Shown here piece after piece: positions 5,836-12,922 of a DNA stretch of 12,922 bases (the stretch's first letter is position 1; every line of letters starts with the position of its first letter). The stretch is from JAWXVD01 sp044425705. GTDB taxonomy: Bacteria; Bacillota; Clostridia; Lachnospirales; Lachnospiraceae. Where the stretch lies: the NCBI GenBank assembly GCA_044425705.1, contig JAWXVD010000092.1:1-12922 (forward strand), read 5' to 3'. Made by a program: the position numbers and the translations under genes. The notes under the pieces were generated by a model that was not told the DNA's origin, did not search any database, and saw only the letters and a program-made list of their open reading frames with translations.

Positions 5836-8181
5836 CTAATTATCTGATAAACTTTTAACTTTTAACTTCTTATCCTTGAAAAATACAAACATTAAACATA
5901 TTAATGTAATTAACGTAATACACTCCGATATTCGATATAAAACAGGGACAATATACTTAATCTCTATTATTCCACCATAATTACCTTCTATTTCTAATTC
6001 CATTCTATTATTCTCACCGTTCTGAGGCAAGAATATTTTTCCAGTATCAATATCAATAATTTGATAATTATCATAATTAAAAATAGGTAATGTAATGCTA
6101 ATATTTTCATCACCTATATTTTTCAAATCAATATAGGTAATACCTTCTTCCTGTATATACTCCACTACAACCAAGCTTTCGCTATCTGACAAAATTTCAG
6201 TATTGGTAACTAAAGTTTTATCACTGCCTTCTAATAAATATTCTCCAGAGCCAATTTTAAGTGTTCGTGCTACTTGCATCTCTACATCATCCATTGTTAA
6301 TACATTACTTGTATATTCAAAATAAAAACATCCAACAGATACAAACATTCCTATCACAATTCCGAAAATCGCACATTCATAAATCTTGGCTTTATTCATT
6401 TTCAGCAATTTCATTGCTAATAGAATTGCTAACGTCAAAAGAGGCGTTGCAATTGCTAAATATCTCCAAGGAAATTGTACTAACGTTAATATATATGCAA
6501 TTTTTTTTCCAAATAAATCTTTCAAACTATCCCATGGAAAATAGATCGTAGTCATAAATAATGCTAATACTCCTAAAATAAAAGTAATTCGCATCAGTTC
6601 CCAGTCTTGTTGCTTTTCTAATTTCCAATCTTCTCGTTTCCAACTACAATATAATACAAAAACACTTCCAACGATAATTCCTATTCCTATATTTAATGGC
6701 ATTTCATCGGTCAAACCAACTATGCTCGTTCCATCACCTGTCATAAAAACAGCGAATATCTGAACTAAATAAAGCCCAAGCGACTGGATTTCACTCACCT
6801 CACTGCCAGTTCCTTTTATATTCGTCGTAAATACACCATGTAAAAATGGTATAAAATACCATGCTGTAATACCTATCGTAGTTACTACTTGTAACAAAAG
6901 TACTTTCATTCGTTGTATTTGAATGGTTTTCCTAATATACACAATAGCAATCATTCCAATAAACAACAAAGTCATTTCTAATGTCAACATATGACTTTGT
7001 ATTATCCCTGCCATACCGATACTTAAAAGTATTCCATCTCTATATTTAGGTTTTTCAACATGATATATATTCCAAACTCCTAGTATAACTAATGGTAAAA
7101 ATGTCATTGCCGTCATTTCACCTACTGCTGCTCGCAAATAGACATTAACCAGTCTATAAATTGAAAGTGTATACATCGCAGATCCAAGTAGAGCAATAGA
7201 CCTGTTTTTCACAATTTTATTAAAACAGTAGTATGCAATAAATACTGTAAATATATTTATTACAATGATATAAATTTGATAACACATATATATTGGTACC
7301 ATACAATTATAAAGTATTGCTGGAAAATAAAGAAAAATATCACAATAATATAATGAAGTAGGATATCCGTACCCATTCAACATATTCGTCATCATCCTTA
7401 CAGGAAATTGTCCATTCTGTAACTCTGATGCAACACTAACAATTCTCATCATATGAAACTTAATATCATGTCCTTCAAAAACAAAATCTGCAAATAAAGG
7501 TAAGCTTCCCACAAAAGCAATGCTTACTAAAATAAGTATGTGACTATATTTTTTTCTTTCTTCAAAAACAAGTTCTGGTTTATTGGATAAAAATAGCATA
7601 TACAATAAATCTATACCTACGGCTCCTAATAATACGGTAACTAAAACTATATATCTCCAAACCACGACTTCTTCAAGAACTATGTTTTCTAAAATCATGT
7701 CTGATGTTCCTGTATGATAAAAATAAATCCGCATATCAGAAATATCATCCCATCCCGAAATCCACGCCTTTGCTTGTGCCTGTTCTCGACTTACTTGTAG
7801 TTGAATCTGTTCCCCTGATAATACTTTATTGTTCTGATCTGAATTCAAATAAGAAACCGCAACGATGTCTTCCATTTCATAAGATGTTTCTTCACATTGA
7901 TAGTTTATTGTAATTTGATACGCTCCTGGCTTTATAGTAAAGGTCGATGAACACAATTGAAGCCCGCCCATATCCACAGTAACATCAGTAAATACTAATC
8001 CCTCATCTTGTATTTCTATTTGAGGTTGGTTTTCTATCCACATACTGTTTATGTCAACTTCTATCATTTGTCTTTCTTCAAACAACCACAAAAGACACCA
8101 TAATAATACAATTGCTTCTACAAATATTAATATGGCAAAGAATCTATTTTTTTTATAAAATTCTATCTGTCTATTTATCAT
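5836..8181 (-). CDS. PTPS-related (PF10131-like) membrane protein, GT-C-like, copy 2
   Basis: 781 residues. The frame is open to 8310, but that start would overlap the upstream gene by 128 bases. The ATG at 8181 has AAGGAAG 6 bases before it and lies one base after the upstream stop. Order: helix (13-34), outside beta-rich domain (about 40-172), helix (174-197), then a multi-helix core, a C-terminal beta-rich region (about 670-755) and a final helix. Core motifs: EGHDIKFHMMRI (236-247), GYGYPTSLYYCDIF (270-283), YLRAAVGE (348-355) and a QFPWR motif. These match the family named 6-pyruvoyl-tetrahydropterin-synthase-related, which despite its name is a membrane family resembling GT-C and YfhO enzymes. 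By hand alignment about 43% of 147 core residues match the paralogue at 9706-12015. A lipid-linked sugar transferase role is inferred; donor and acceptor are unknown. Confidence 0.8.
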   Translation of the reverse strand: MINRQIEFYKKNRFFAILIFVEAIVLLWCLLWLFEERQMIEVDINSMWIENQPQIEIQDEGLVFTDVTVDMGGLQLCSSTFTIKPGAYQITINYQCEETSYEMEDIVAVSYLNSDQNNKVLSGEQIQLQVSREQAQAKAWISGWDDISDMRIYFYHTGTSDMILENIVLEEVVVWRYIVLVTVLLGAVGIDLLYMLFLSNKPELVFEERKKYSHILILVSIAFVGSLPLFADFVFEGHDIKFHMMRIVSVASELQNGQFPVRMMTNMLNGYGYPTSLYYCDIFLYFPAILYNCMVPIYMCYQIYIIVINIFTVFIAYYCFNKIVKNRSIALLGSAMYTLSIYRLVNVYLRAAVGEMTAMTFLPLVILGVWNIYHVEKPKYRDGILLSIGMAGIIQSHMLTLEMTLLFIGMIAIVYIRKTIQIQRMKVLLLQVVTTIGITAWYFIPFLHGVFTTNIKGTGSEVSEIQSLGLYLVQIFAVFMTGDGTSIVGLTDEMPLNIGIGIIVGSVFVLYCSWKREDWKLEKQQDWELMRITFILGVLALFMTTIYFPWDSLKDLFGKKIAYILTLVQFPWRYLAIATPLLTLAILLAMKLLKMNKAKIYECAIFGIVIGMFVSVGCFYFEYTSNVLTMDDVEMQVARTLKIGSGEYLLEGSDKTLVTNTEILSDSESLVVVEYIQEEGITYIDLKNIGDENISITLPIFNYDNYQIIDIDTGKIFLPQNGENNRMELEIEGNYGGIIEIKYIVPVLYRISECITLITLICLMFVFFKDKKLKVKSLSDN

Positions 8182-8182
8182 T

Positions 8183-9709
8183 TTATTCTTCCTTATTATC
8201 AATCCACTCAAACCATTGATACCATTTGATTTCAATCTCATTATCATTATACATTTCAAGAACAAAGGCCCAATAATTTGAATTTGCCTCTCCTTGCAAC
8301 AAATCATCATGAGTCAAAATTGGCAATGCAATTTCTGTAATATCATTCCCAGCCATTCTTTCTATATACGTATTTCTCATCTCTTGCATTACTTTCCACT
8401 CACTGCCTATAAAACATAGCATGAACATAATACCTAACAAGATACCTCCAAAAAATCCTGATAAAAGTTCTTTTAATTGTTGTATTTGTGTAATATTCAA
8501 CAAAGATTTTAATAAGATTACCGTTCCACCTACAAAACATATATATGCAAAATAATATACTCTTGCAGCCACTGGTGTCACAATCAGCAATGGTATAAAT
8601 GAGAGTAAACCAGTACCGTATAGTGATAAAATTAGAAATTTTTCATTTTTATTAATAAAAGAAGTTCTATATATTATTATAACAGTTATTAAAAAATATA
8701 AAATTAAAGATATACCAGGTAATAATTTCACAAATTGATGGTTTAACGTAATCCAATCATCTTTACCGATCGTTACCATAATTCCGTAGCATGGAAACAT
8801 TGTTAATATTACTGTCATGAACTTATTAACAATTAATTCCTTTTTATTGTTCGCTTTTTTTCTTATTAACAATACCAATACACAGAATGATATCATTGAT
8901 AAAAGTATAAAACATGCCGATACCTCTGAACCTATAGACCACAAATTCGTCTTAGCTTGTGATAGAACTTCAGACGCAGAACTCCTTACTTGTTTATAAT
9001 CTTCCTTTTTATAAGCTGTTCCTGTTACCACAGGAAGTAAAAACATAATGCTTCCACCCAAAATATTTCCTATCAATGCACAAAATACTGGAATTTGATT
9101 TGGTATCTTATTATACACCAAATAGATGCTTATCAACAACATCACAAAAATATTCATAACTGTACTGATTTCATTATAGAATTGTGAAATAAATCCTATG
9201 ATCATCACCGATCCGCTAATTATCAAAGTCTTCCACATGTTTTTTTCAGTAGCTTCATAGTATTTTTTCAGTAAAACTAGACTACATAGCACTAATAAGA
9301 TAGGTGTCATATAATTATGGAAACCTGCTGACCATACAAATACTTGTGCATACATTGTATTACTAGGAAATAAAATCAGAATATATACCAGTAATGATAA
9401 GTATATTTCTTTAATTCCTAGCAGCTCTTCCATACATTTAATAATTCCAAACGCACAAGCTGCTTTAAATAACACATTATACATTGGATTTTTAAGAAAA
9501 AAGATTACAGAAAAATTTCCTAATAATCTTCCTTCTCCCATATTGGCAACCCAAATTAGATAATCCAACCAACTATTTTCTGTCACCTTGTATTTATAGT
9601 ATAAATCGTCACTAGTCAATGGCGCTGTGTATGATAAGTAGAATAACACACCCAATATCATCATTTCTAGAATTCTTTTCTTGATGTTTACTTTTTCTAA
9701 AAATCTCAT
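8183..9709 (-). CDS. DUF6056-type membrane protein, putative GT-C-like glycosyltransferase
   Basis: 508 residues, with a basic N-terminal tail and about eleven to twelve membrane helices. A short soluble C-terminus follows (about 445-508). The signature is APLTSDDLYY (29-38) just after the first helix, with GEGR (58-61), WSAGFHNYMTP (126-136) and YNEIST (178-183). SDD, the W-x-x-G-x-x-N-Y block and the later Glu are the pattern I associate with DUF6056 and related O-antigen-modifying GtrII-like proteins. The acidic pair 34-35 is in the position of a GT-C catalytic motif. The ATG overlaps the preceding stop (ATGA), so translation is coupled; only a weak AAGGATG lies upstream. It sits between two paralogous PTPS-related genes, which points to one glycan-modifying pathway. 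The exact sugar and acceptor cannot be read from sequence. Confidence 0.75.
   Translation of the reverse strand: MRFLEKVNIKKRILEMMILGVLFYLSYTAPLTSDDLYYKYKVTENSWLDYLIWVANMGEGRLLGNFSVIFFLKNPMYNVLFKAACAFGIIKCMEELLGIKEIYLSLLVYILILFPSNTMYAQVFVWSAGFHNYMTPILLVLCSLVLLKKYYEATEKNMWKTLIISGSVMIIGFISQFYNEISTVMNIFVMLLISIYLVYNKIPNQIPVFCALIGNILGGSIMFLLPVVTGTAYKKEDYKQVRSSASEVLSQAKTNLWSIGSEVSACFILLSMISFCVLVLLIRKKANNKKELIVNKFMTVILTMFPCYGIMVTIGKDDWITLNHQFVKLLPGISLILYFLITVIIIYRTSFINKNEKFLILSLYGTGLLSFIPLLIVTPVAARVYYFAYICFVGGTVILLKSLLNITQIQQLKELLSGFFGGILLGIMFMLCFIGSEWKVMQEMRNTYIERMAGNDITEIALPILTHDDLLQGEANSNYWAFVLEMYNDNEIEIKWYQWFEWIDNKEE
8188..8194 (-). promoter_or_regulatory. Ribosome binding site deciding the start at 8181
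   Basis: AAGGAAG on the - strand lies inside the last codons of the upstream gene, 6 bases before the ATG. No comparable site precedes the longer open-frame start at 8310, so the shorter protein is preferred. Confidence 0.8.
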
Positions 9710-12015
9710 GATTTCTTTTTCATCCTTTTTAATACTTCATATACAACCCATGCTACTATTGATACAAGCGAGATTATATTTCCGATTTTCCATAAAAATG
9801 GTTCTTCATAAAATACACATAATTCTCCATCTTCATTTGGTATCATCACTCTAACTACATTATCTGTGCCTCTCATTACATCTATTTCAACACCATTGTA
9901 TGTGGCCGAGTATACAGGGTAAGCATATAGTGGCACTTCTACATATGCCCCTTCTTGATACTCTTTGATAACTACATCTACCGAAACATATAATCCTTCT
10001 TTTTGGTAGTTTAACAATTTAATCTGGCTTCCCTCTGATGCAGTAACCGCTTCTCCTCGTAAACTGTATGTTGTCAATGCATCTCCATTATACAAATACA
10101 AAGGATCTGTATCCTCTGTGTCCGCCAACTCTCCTTTATCGTAAACCGTTTCCACTTGCATGGTTCCATCAATAAAGTACATGGAGCTTGCTACAATTAC
10201 CATACACATAGCAAAAGTAATTACCCTTCCTGTTGCTCCTTTGTTTTGAACATATATCCTAACACCTATAATTGATGTAATGGTAAAGAACAATGTTGCA
10301 AATCCTAGCAATCTCCATGGAAATTGTAACGGAGAGATCAAAAGGTTTAATATTTCATTAGTTTGCAATAACTGCCATGGAAAAAAATTAGTTGAGAGGT
10401 AAAGGGAAACACTTCCTAATAACAACATCCAATTCCCCAGTTGAATTAATTTCATATTACTAACATCGTTTTTCTTCTTTTCTTCATACTGCACATATGC
10501 AAAGAAAAGAATCCCTACAAAAAATATACCTCCAACAGATAATGGCATTTCACCAGCTATGATACCCAAACTTTTATTCTTCCCTGTTGTACCCATAAAT
10601 GTAGAAAACAATTGAATAAGATATAATCCACTGTCTTGTAAATCACGATCCGCGTCAAAAATCATAAAATCTAATCTAGAAAATGATAATAACGGTATGA
10701 TTGTCCACAAATTTATTATAACAGTTAATGTAGCAGCTTTTATCAGCGCTATCATTCTAGCCTTTTCTTTAAAAACTTTAAGGATACATGTTACAAGGGC
10801 TATCACCGAAAAAGCTGCTGCTAATTCTACCGATAATAAATGACTTTGAAATACAAATGTATAACCAAGTGTTGCCCATATCCATTTTTTCTCATTTCCC
10901 ACCAAAATTTCATACATGCCATATATTATCAACGGTAAAAATGCAATTGCTAACACCTCTCCTAAAGCAGCTCTTGTATATAAGTCGATTAGTCGATATA
11001 TACTCATCGTATATAGTGTACTACCTACTAAACCTGCTAAGGTCGAATTTGTGATTCTTTTTGCAACAAAGTAAGAAATGATAACTGTCAATAAATTAAT
11101 AACGATCAATAATGCTTTATATGATGTGATTAATGAGACTCCTACTAATCTCAAAGCCGCTGCTAAATATATAAACAATTGTGGATACATAACTGGACTA
11201 GCGTATCCGTAGCCAACTGTTTGTACTGTGTTGATTCTTACTGGAAACTGTCCCGTGATAAGTCCTCGATATGTTCCTTCAATTCGAGCTAAATGAAATT
11301 GTAAATCATGCCCATGAATCAAAAAGTCATTTAATATCGGTAAGGATGAAGCAATCGTTAATCCTCCTACAAATATGATAGCTAATATTTTATCTTCTTG
11401 CTTATATTTCTTTTTGTTCCACAAGAATATTACGACCATGCCTATCAGTACAATTAAATTGACAGCTATATAAAAATACGTATCATTATAAGTACTGATT
11501 GTACGTAATGCGCCTTCTTTAACTGTTAACGATCCTTCTTCGTAAAATACTCTGACTTGTATATTGATAACATCCTGTTCAAACTCTACTTCCATTCTAA
11601 TTCTGTCTTCTGAAGGATCAAGTGTATATCTAGCATATACTTTGCCTAGATTTCCTTCTTCATCTAAAGTTGTAGCAGAAAACACTTCGCAATAATTAGC
11701 TTCATTATCTGTTTCATACTCTATTGCGAAAATATAAGAACCTTTTTCGAAATAATATATTGGTGTTGTGGCAACCTCACCTCTAAATGTAGTATTCTCC
11801 TCAGTGAGTACTAACACCCCACCCTTATCTATATTTGTTTCATCCATCACAATATTTTCTTGTACTTCTTCTTCAATTGTAAAGTCTGATAATAGATATT
11901 GTTTTAATGCCCAGTCAGCCTCCTTATTGCCTAACCCACTAAAACATATGATTAAATAAAGGGCAATAAACACTATATACTTAATATATTTTATATAGTT
12001 AGTTAATCTACTCAT
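9706..12015 (-). CDS. PTPS-related (PF10131-like) membrane protein, GT-C-like, copy 1
   Basis: 769 residues from the ATG at 12015. A TTG start four codons earlier is rejected because it overlaps the GGAGG site. Order: helix (10-27), outside beta-rich domain (about 45-175), helix (180-199), then a multi-helix core, a C-terminal beta-rich region (about 655-745) and a last helix ending in a basic tail. Core motifs: IHGHDLQFHLARI (233-245), GYGYASPVMYPQLF (268-281), YTRAALGE (346-353) and QFPWR. GHD sits where GT-C enzymes have their acidic catalytic motif. The N-terminal outside domain and the C-terminal PLYAYP...FYEEP region look like sugar-binding beta folds of YfhO-type proteins. It is a clear paralogue of the gene at 5836-8181. 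It starts 15 bases after the ABC exporter stop, so cotranscription and a shared lipid-linked glycan are likely. Enzyme activity is inferred. Confidence 0.8.
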   Translation of the reverse strand: MSRLTNYIKYIKYIVFIALYLIICFSGLGNKEADWALKQYLLSDFTIEEEVQENIVMDETNIDKGGVLVLTEENTTFRGEVATTPIYYFEKGSYIFAIEYETDNEANYCEVFSATTLDEEGNLGKVYARYTLDPSEDRIRMEVEFEQDVINIQVRVFYEEGSLTVKEGALRTISTYNDTYFYIAVNLIVLIGMVVIFLWNKKKYKQEDKILAIIFVGGLTIASSLPILNDFLIHGHDLQFHLARIEGTYRGLITGQFPVRINTVQTVGYGYASPVMYPQLFIYLAAALRLVGVSLITSYKALLIVINLLTVIISYFVAKRITNSTLAGLVGSTLYTMSIYRLIDLYTRAALGEVLAIAFLPLIIYGMYEILVGNEKKWIWATLGYTFVFQSHLLSVELAAAFSVIALVTCILKVFKEKARMIALIKAATLTVIINLWTIIPLLSFSRLDFMIFDADRDLQDSGLYLIQLFSTFMGTTGKNKSLGIIAGEMPLSVGGIFFVGILFFAYVQYEEKKKNDVSNMKLIQLGNWMLLLGSVSLYLSTNFFPWQLLQTNEILNLLISPLQFPWRLLGFATLFFTITSIIGVRIYVQNKGATGRVITFAMCMVIVASSMYFIDGTMQVETVYDKGELADTEDTDPLYLYNGDALTTYSLRGEAVTASEGSQIKLLNYQKEGLYVSVDVVIKEYQEGAYVEVPLYAYPVYSATYNGVEIDVMRGTDNVVRVMIPNEDGELCVFYEEPFLWKIGNIISLVSIVAWVVYEVLKRMKKKS

Positions 12016-12020
12016 CTTTT

Positions 12021-12025
12021 CCTCC
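12021..12025 (-). promoter_or_regulatory. Ribosome binding site deciding the start at 12015
   Basis: GGAGG on the - strand lies 5 bases before ATG at 12015, in the 15-base gap after the ABC exporter stop. The alternative TTG at 12027 overlaps this site and has no Shine-Dalgarno of its own. Confidence 0.8.
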
Positions 12026-12030
12026 AATAT

Positions 12031-12922
12031 CTACTTACTCAATATTTTTTCTGACACATTCCCATCCGCCACTTCATAAACAATGTCCGCATTTTTAATT
12101 GTAGTCAATCTATGGGCGATAATAATAATCGTTTTTGTTCCATGTAAGCTATCGATAGCTTCCATAACTGCTGTTTCTGTTTCATTATCCAAGGCGGAAG
12201 TTGCTTCATCTAGCACTAATATTTCTGGATCATGATACAGTGCTCTAGCAATTCCAATTCTTTGACGTTGTCCACCTGAAATACGGACTCCTCTGTCGCC
12301 TACAAAAGTCTCTAATCCTTCTGGTAACAGCTCTACGAATTCATCTAATTGAGCTTTCTTTAATGCTTCCATAATCTTTTCATCATCGATCTCACTAGGT
12401 TTGATACCGAAAGCTATATTGTTACGTATGGTATCATCTGACAGATAAATTGTTTGTGGAATGTATCCTAAGTTTTCATGCCATGTTTCTAAGTTTTTAT
12501 AAATATTCAAACCATCTGCTGTTATTTTTCCCATTTTAGGCTCTAGTAATCCCAACATAATATCAATCATCGTTGTCTTACCTGATCCCGATGCTCCTAT
12601 AAAGGCAACAGTTTTTCCTTTTGGCACTACAAAGGAAGCTTCTTTAATAACCGCTGTTTCTCTTTCTGGGTAATAATAAGTAACTTTTTTTGCTTCTAAT
12701 TGTTTCGTGAATTTCCAATCGTCCAATGGTTTTGTAATTGTTTGTTGCTTATATTCTTCAATTTGTTTTAAGTCTTCATAAATCAATTCAATGGAAGGCA
12801 AAGCATAAAAGATATTATTCACATGTTCATTGATTTTTCCTACTGATGGCAATAATCGAAATGCAGCAACAGCGAATACACCAAGTTGTGGTACAAACTC
12901 AACAATGTCATCTTTTTGTCCA
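12031..12922 (-). CDS. ABC exporter, fused permease-ATPase, C-terminal part (5' truncated by the window edge)
   Basis: The frame is open to the right edge, so the gene begins outside the window; about 297 residues are visible. The first visible residues include the end of the last membrane helix, with AAFRLLPSVGKI, a motif typical of exporters of the PglK/lipid-linked-oligosaccharide flippase type. The nucleotide-binding domain is complete: Walker A GASGSGKTT (12571-12597), Q-loop IPQ, signature ISGGQRQRIGIARAL, Walker B ILVLDEATSAL with the catalytic Glu, D-loop, and switch His in IIIAHRLTTI. All key residues are intact, so ATP hydrolysis is expected. ABC transporters of this kind flip lipid-linked glycans or export lipids and peptides. 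The four glycosyltransferase-like genes downstream favour glycan flipping, but a peptide exporter cannot be excluded without the membrane half. The codon at 12852 is TTG and is internal, not a start. Confidence 0.9.
   Translation of the reverse strand, partial: GQKDDIVEFVPQLGVFAVAAFRLLPSVGKINEHVNNIFYALPSIELIYEDLKQIEEYKQQTITKPLDDWKFTKQLEAKKVTYYYPERETAVIKEASFVVPKGKTVAFIGASGSGKTTMIDIMLGLLEPKMGKITADGLNIYKNLETWHENLGYIPQTIYLSDDTIRNNIAFGIKPSEIDDEKIMEALKKAQLDEFVELLPEGLETFVGDRGVRISGGQRQRIGIARALYHDPEILVLDEATSALDNETETAVMEAIDSLHGTKTIIIIAHRLTTIKNADIVYEVADGNVSEKILSK

Noticed and set aside
6261..6551. 96-codon + strand open frame, and similar ones at 5438-5668, 7704-7913, 8817-8999, 10788-11054 and 11768-11959
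   Set aside because: All lie antisense inside well-supported membrane protein genes. Their hydrophobic content mirrors the opposite strand, and they show no recognisable domain.
8182..8310. Longer start for the second PTPS-related gene, adding 43 residues
   Set aside because: The extension overlaps the upstream gene, has no ribosome binding site, and encodes residues unlike a normal N-terminus. The ATG at 8181 has AAGGAAG at good distance and lies one base after the upstream stop.
5836..12015. 6-pyruvoyl-tetrahydropterin synthase activity suggested by the family name
   Set aside because: The proteins are polytopic membrane proteins with no pterin synthase motifs; the family name is historical and misleading.
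12016..12027. TTG start four codons upstream for the first PTPS-related gene
   Set aside because: The TTG overlaps the GGAGG that serves the ATG at 12015, so it would itself lack a ribosome binding site.
12850..12852. TTG at the apparent start of a short ABC ATPase gene
   Set aside because: The frame stays open to the window edge and encodes the end of a membrane helix with the AAFRLLP motif, so this codon is internal to a larger permease-ATPase fusion.

Overview
The window is strongly AT-rich, has clear AAGGAG/GGAGG-type ribosome binding sites, and combines gene families common in low-GC Bacillota. A clostridial host, perhaps Lachnospiraceae, fits best. This is inferred from composition and gene families; no rRNA or housekeeping marker is present to confirm it. 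I see no tRNA, rRNA, CRISPR array, insertion sequence or phage gene.

Layout: two convergent blocks meet at a bidirectional terminator (3928-3978). The left block, on the + strand, is an AT-rich leader with a consensus sigma-A-type promoter (104-132), followed by a tight three-gene operon. Its genes encode a membrane-anchored CotH-family kinase-like protein (319-2535), a small VTC-domain (polyphosphate polymerase / triphosphate-tunnel) protein (2542-3246) and a DUF4956 membrane protein (3259-3930). The right block, on the - strand and read from the right edge leftwards, is the downstream end of a cell-surface glycan operon. It encodes the C-terminal half of an ABC exporter of the lipid-linked-oligosaccharide flippase type (5' end outside the window), a large PTPS-related/GT-C-like membrane protein (9706-12015), a DUF6056-type membrane protein (8183-9709), a second PTPS-related paralogue (5836-8181) and a further GT-C-like membrane protein (4009-5787).

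How the genes may work together: in the right block the flippase would move an undecaprenyl-linked glycan outward. The four polytopic proteins each carry an acidic motif in an early predicted outside loop, so they are candidates for glycosyltransferases that decorate or transfer the glycan on the outer face using lipid-phosphate sugars. The left block looks like a surface phosphorylation or polyphosphate module: a kinase-like domain outside the membrane, a cytoplasmic VTC catalytic domain, and a separate membrane protein that could act as its channel or scaffold. The trio recurs in bacteria but its biochemical role is, to my knowledge, not established. It is the most interesting part of the window.

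Two start codons were moved from the longest open frame to the one with a good ribosome binding site: 8181 for the second PTPS-related gene and 12015 for the first.
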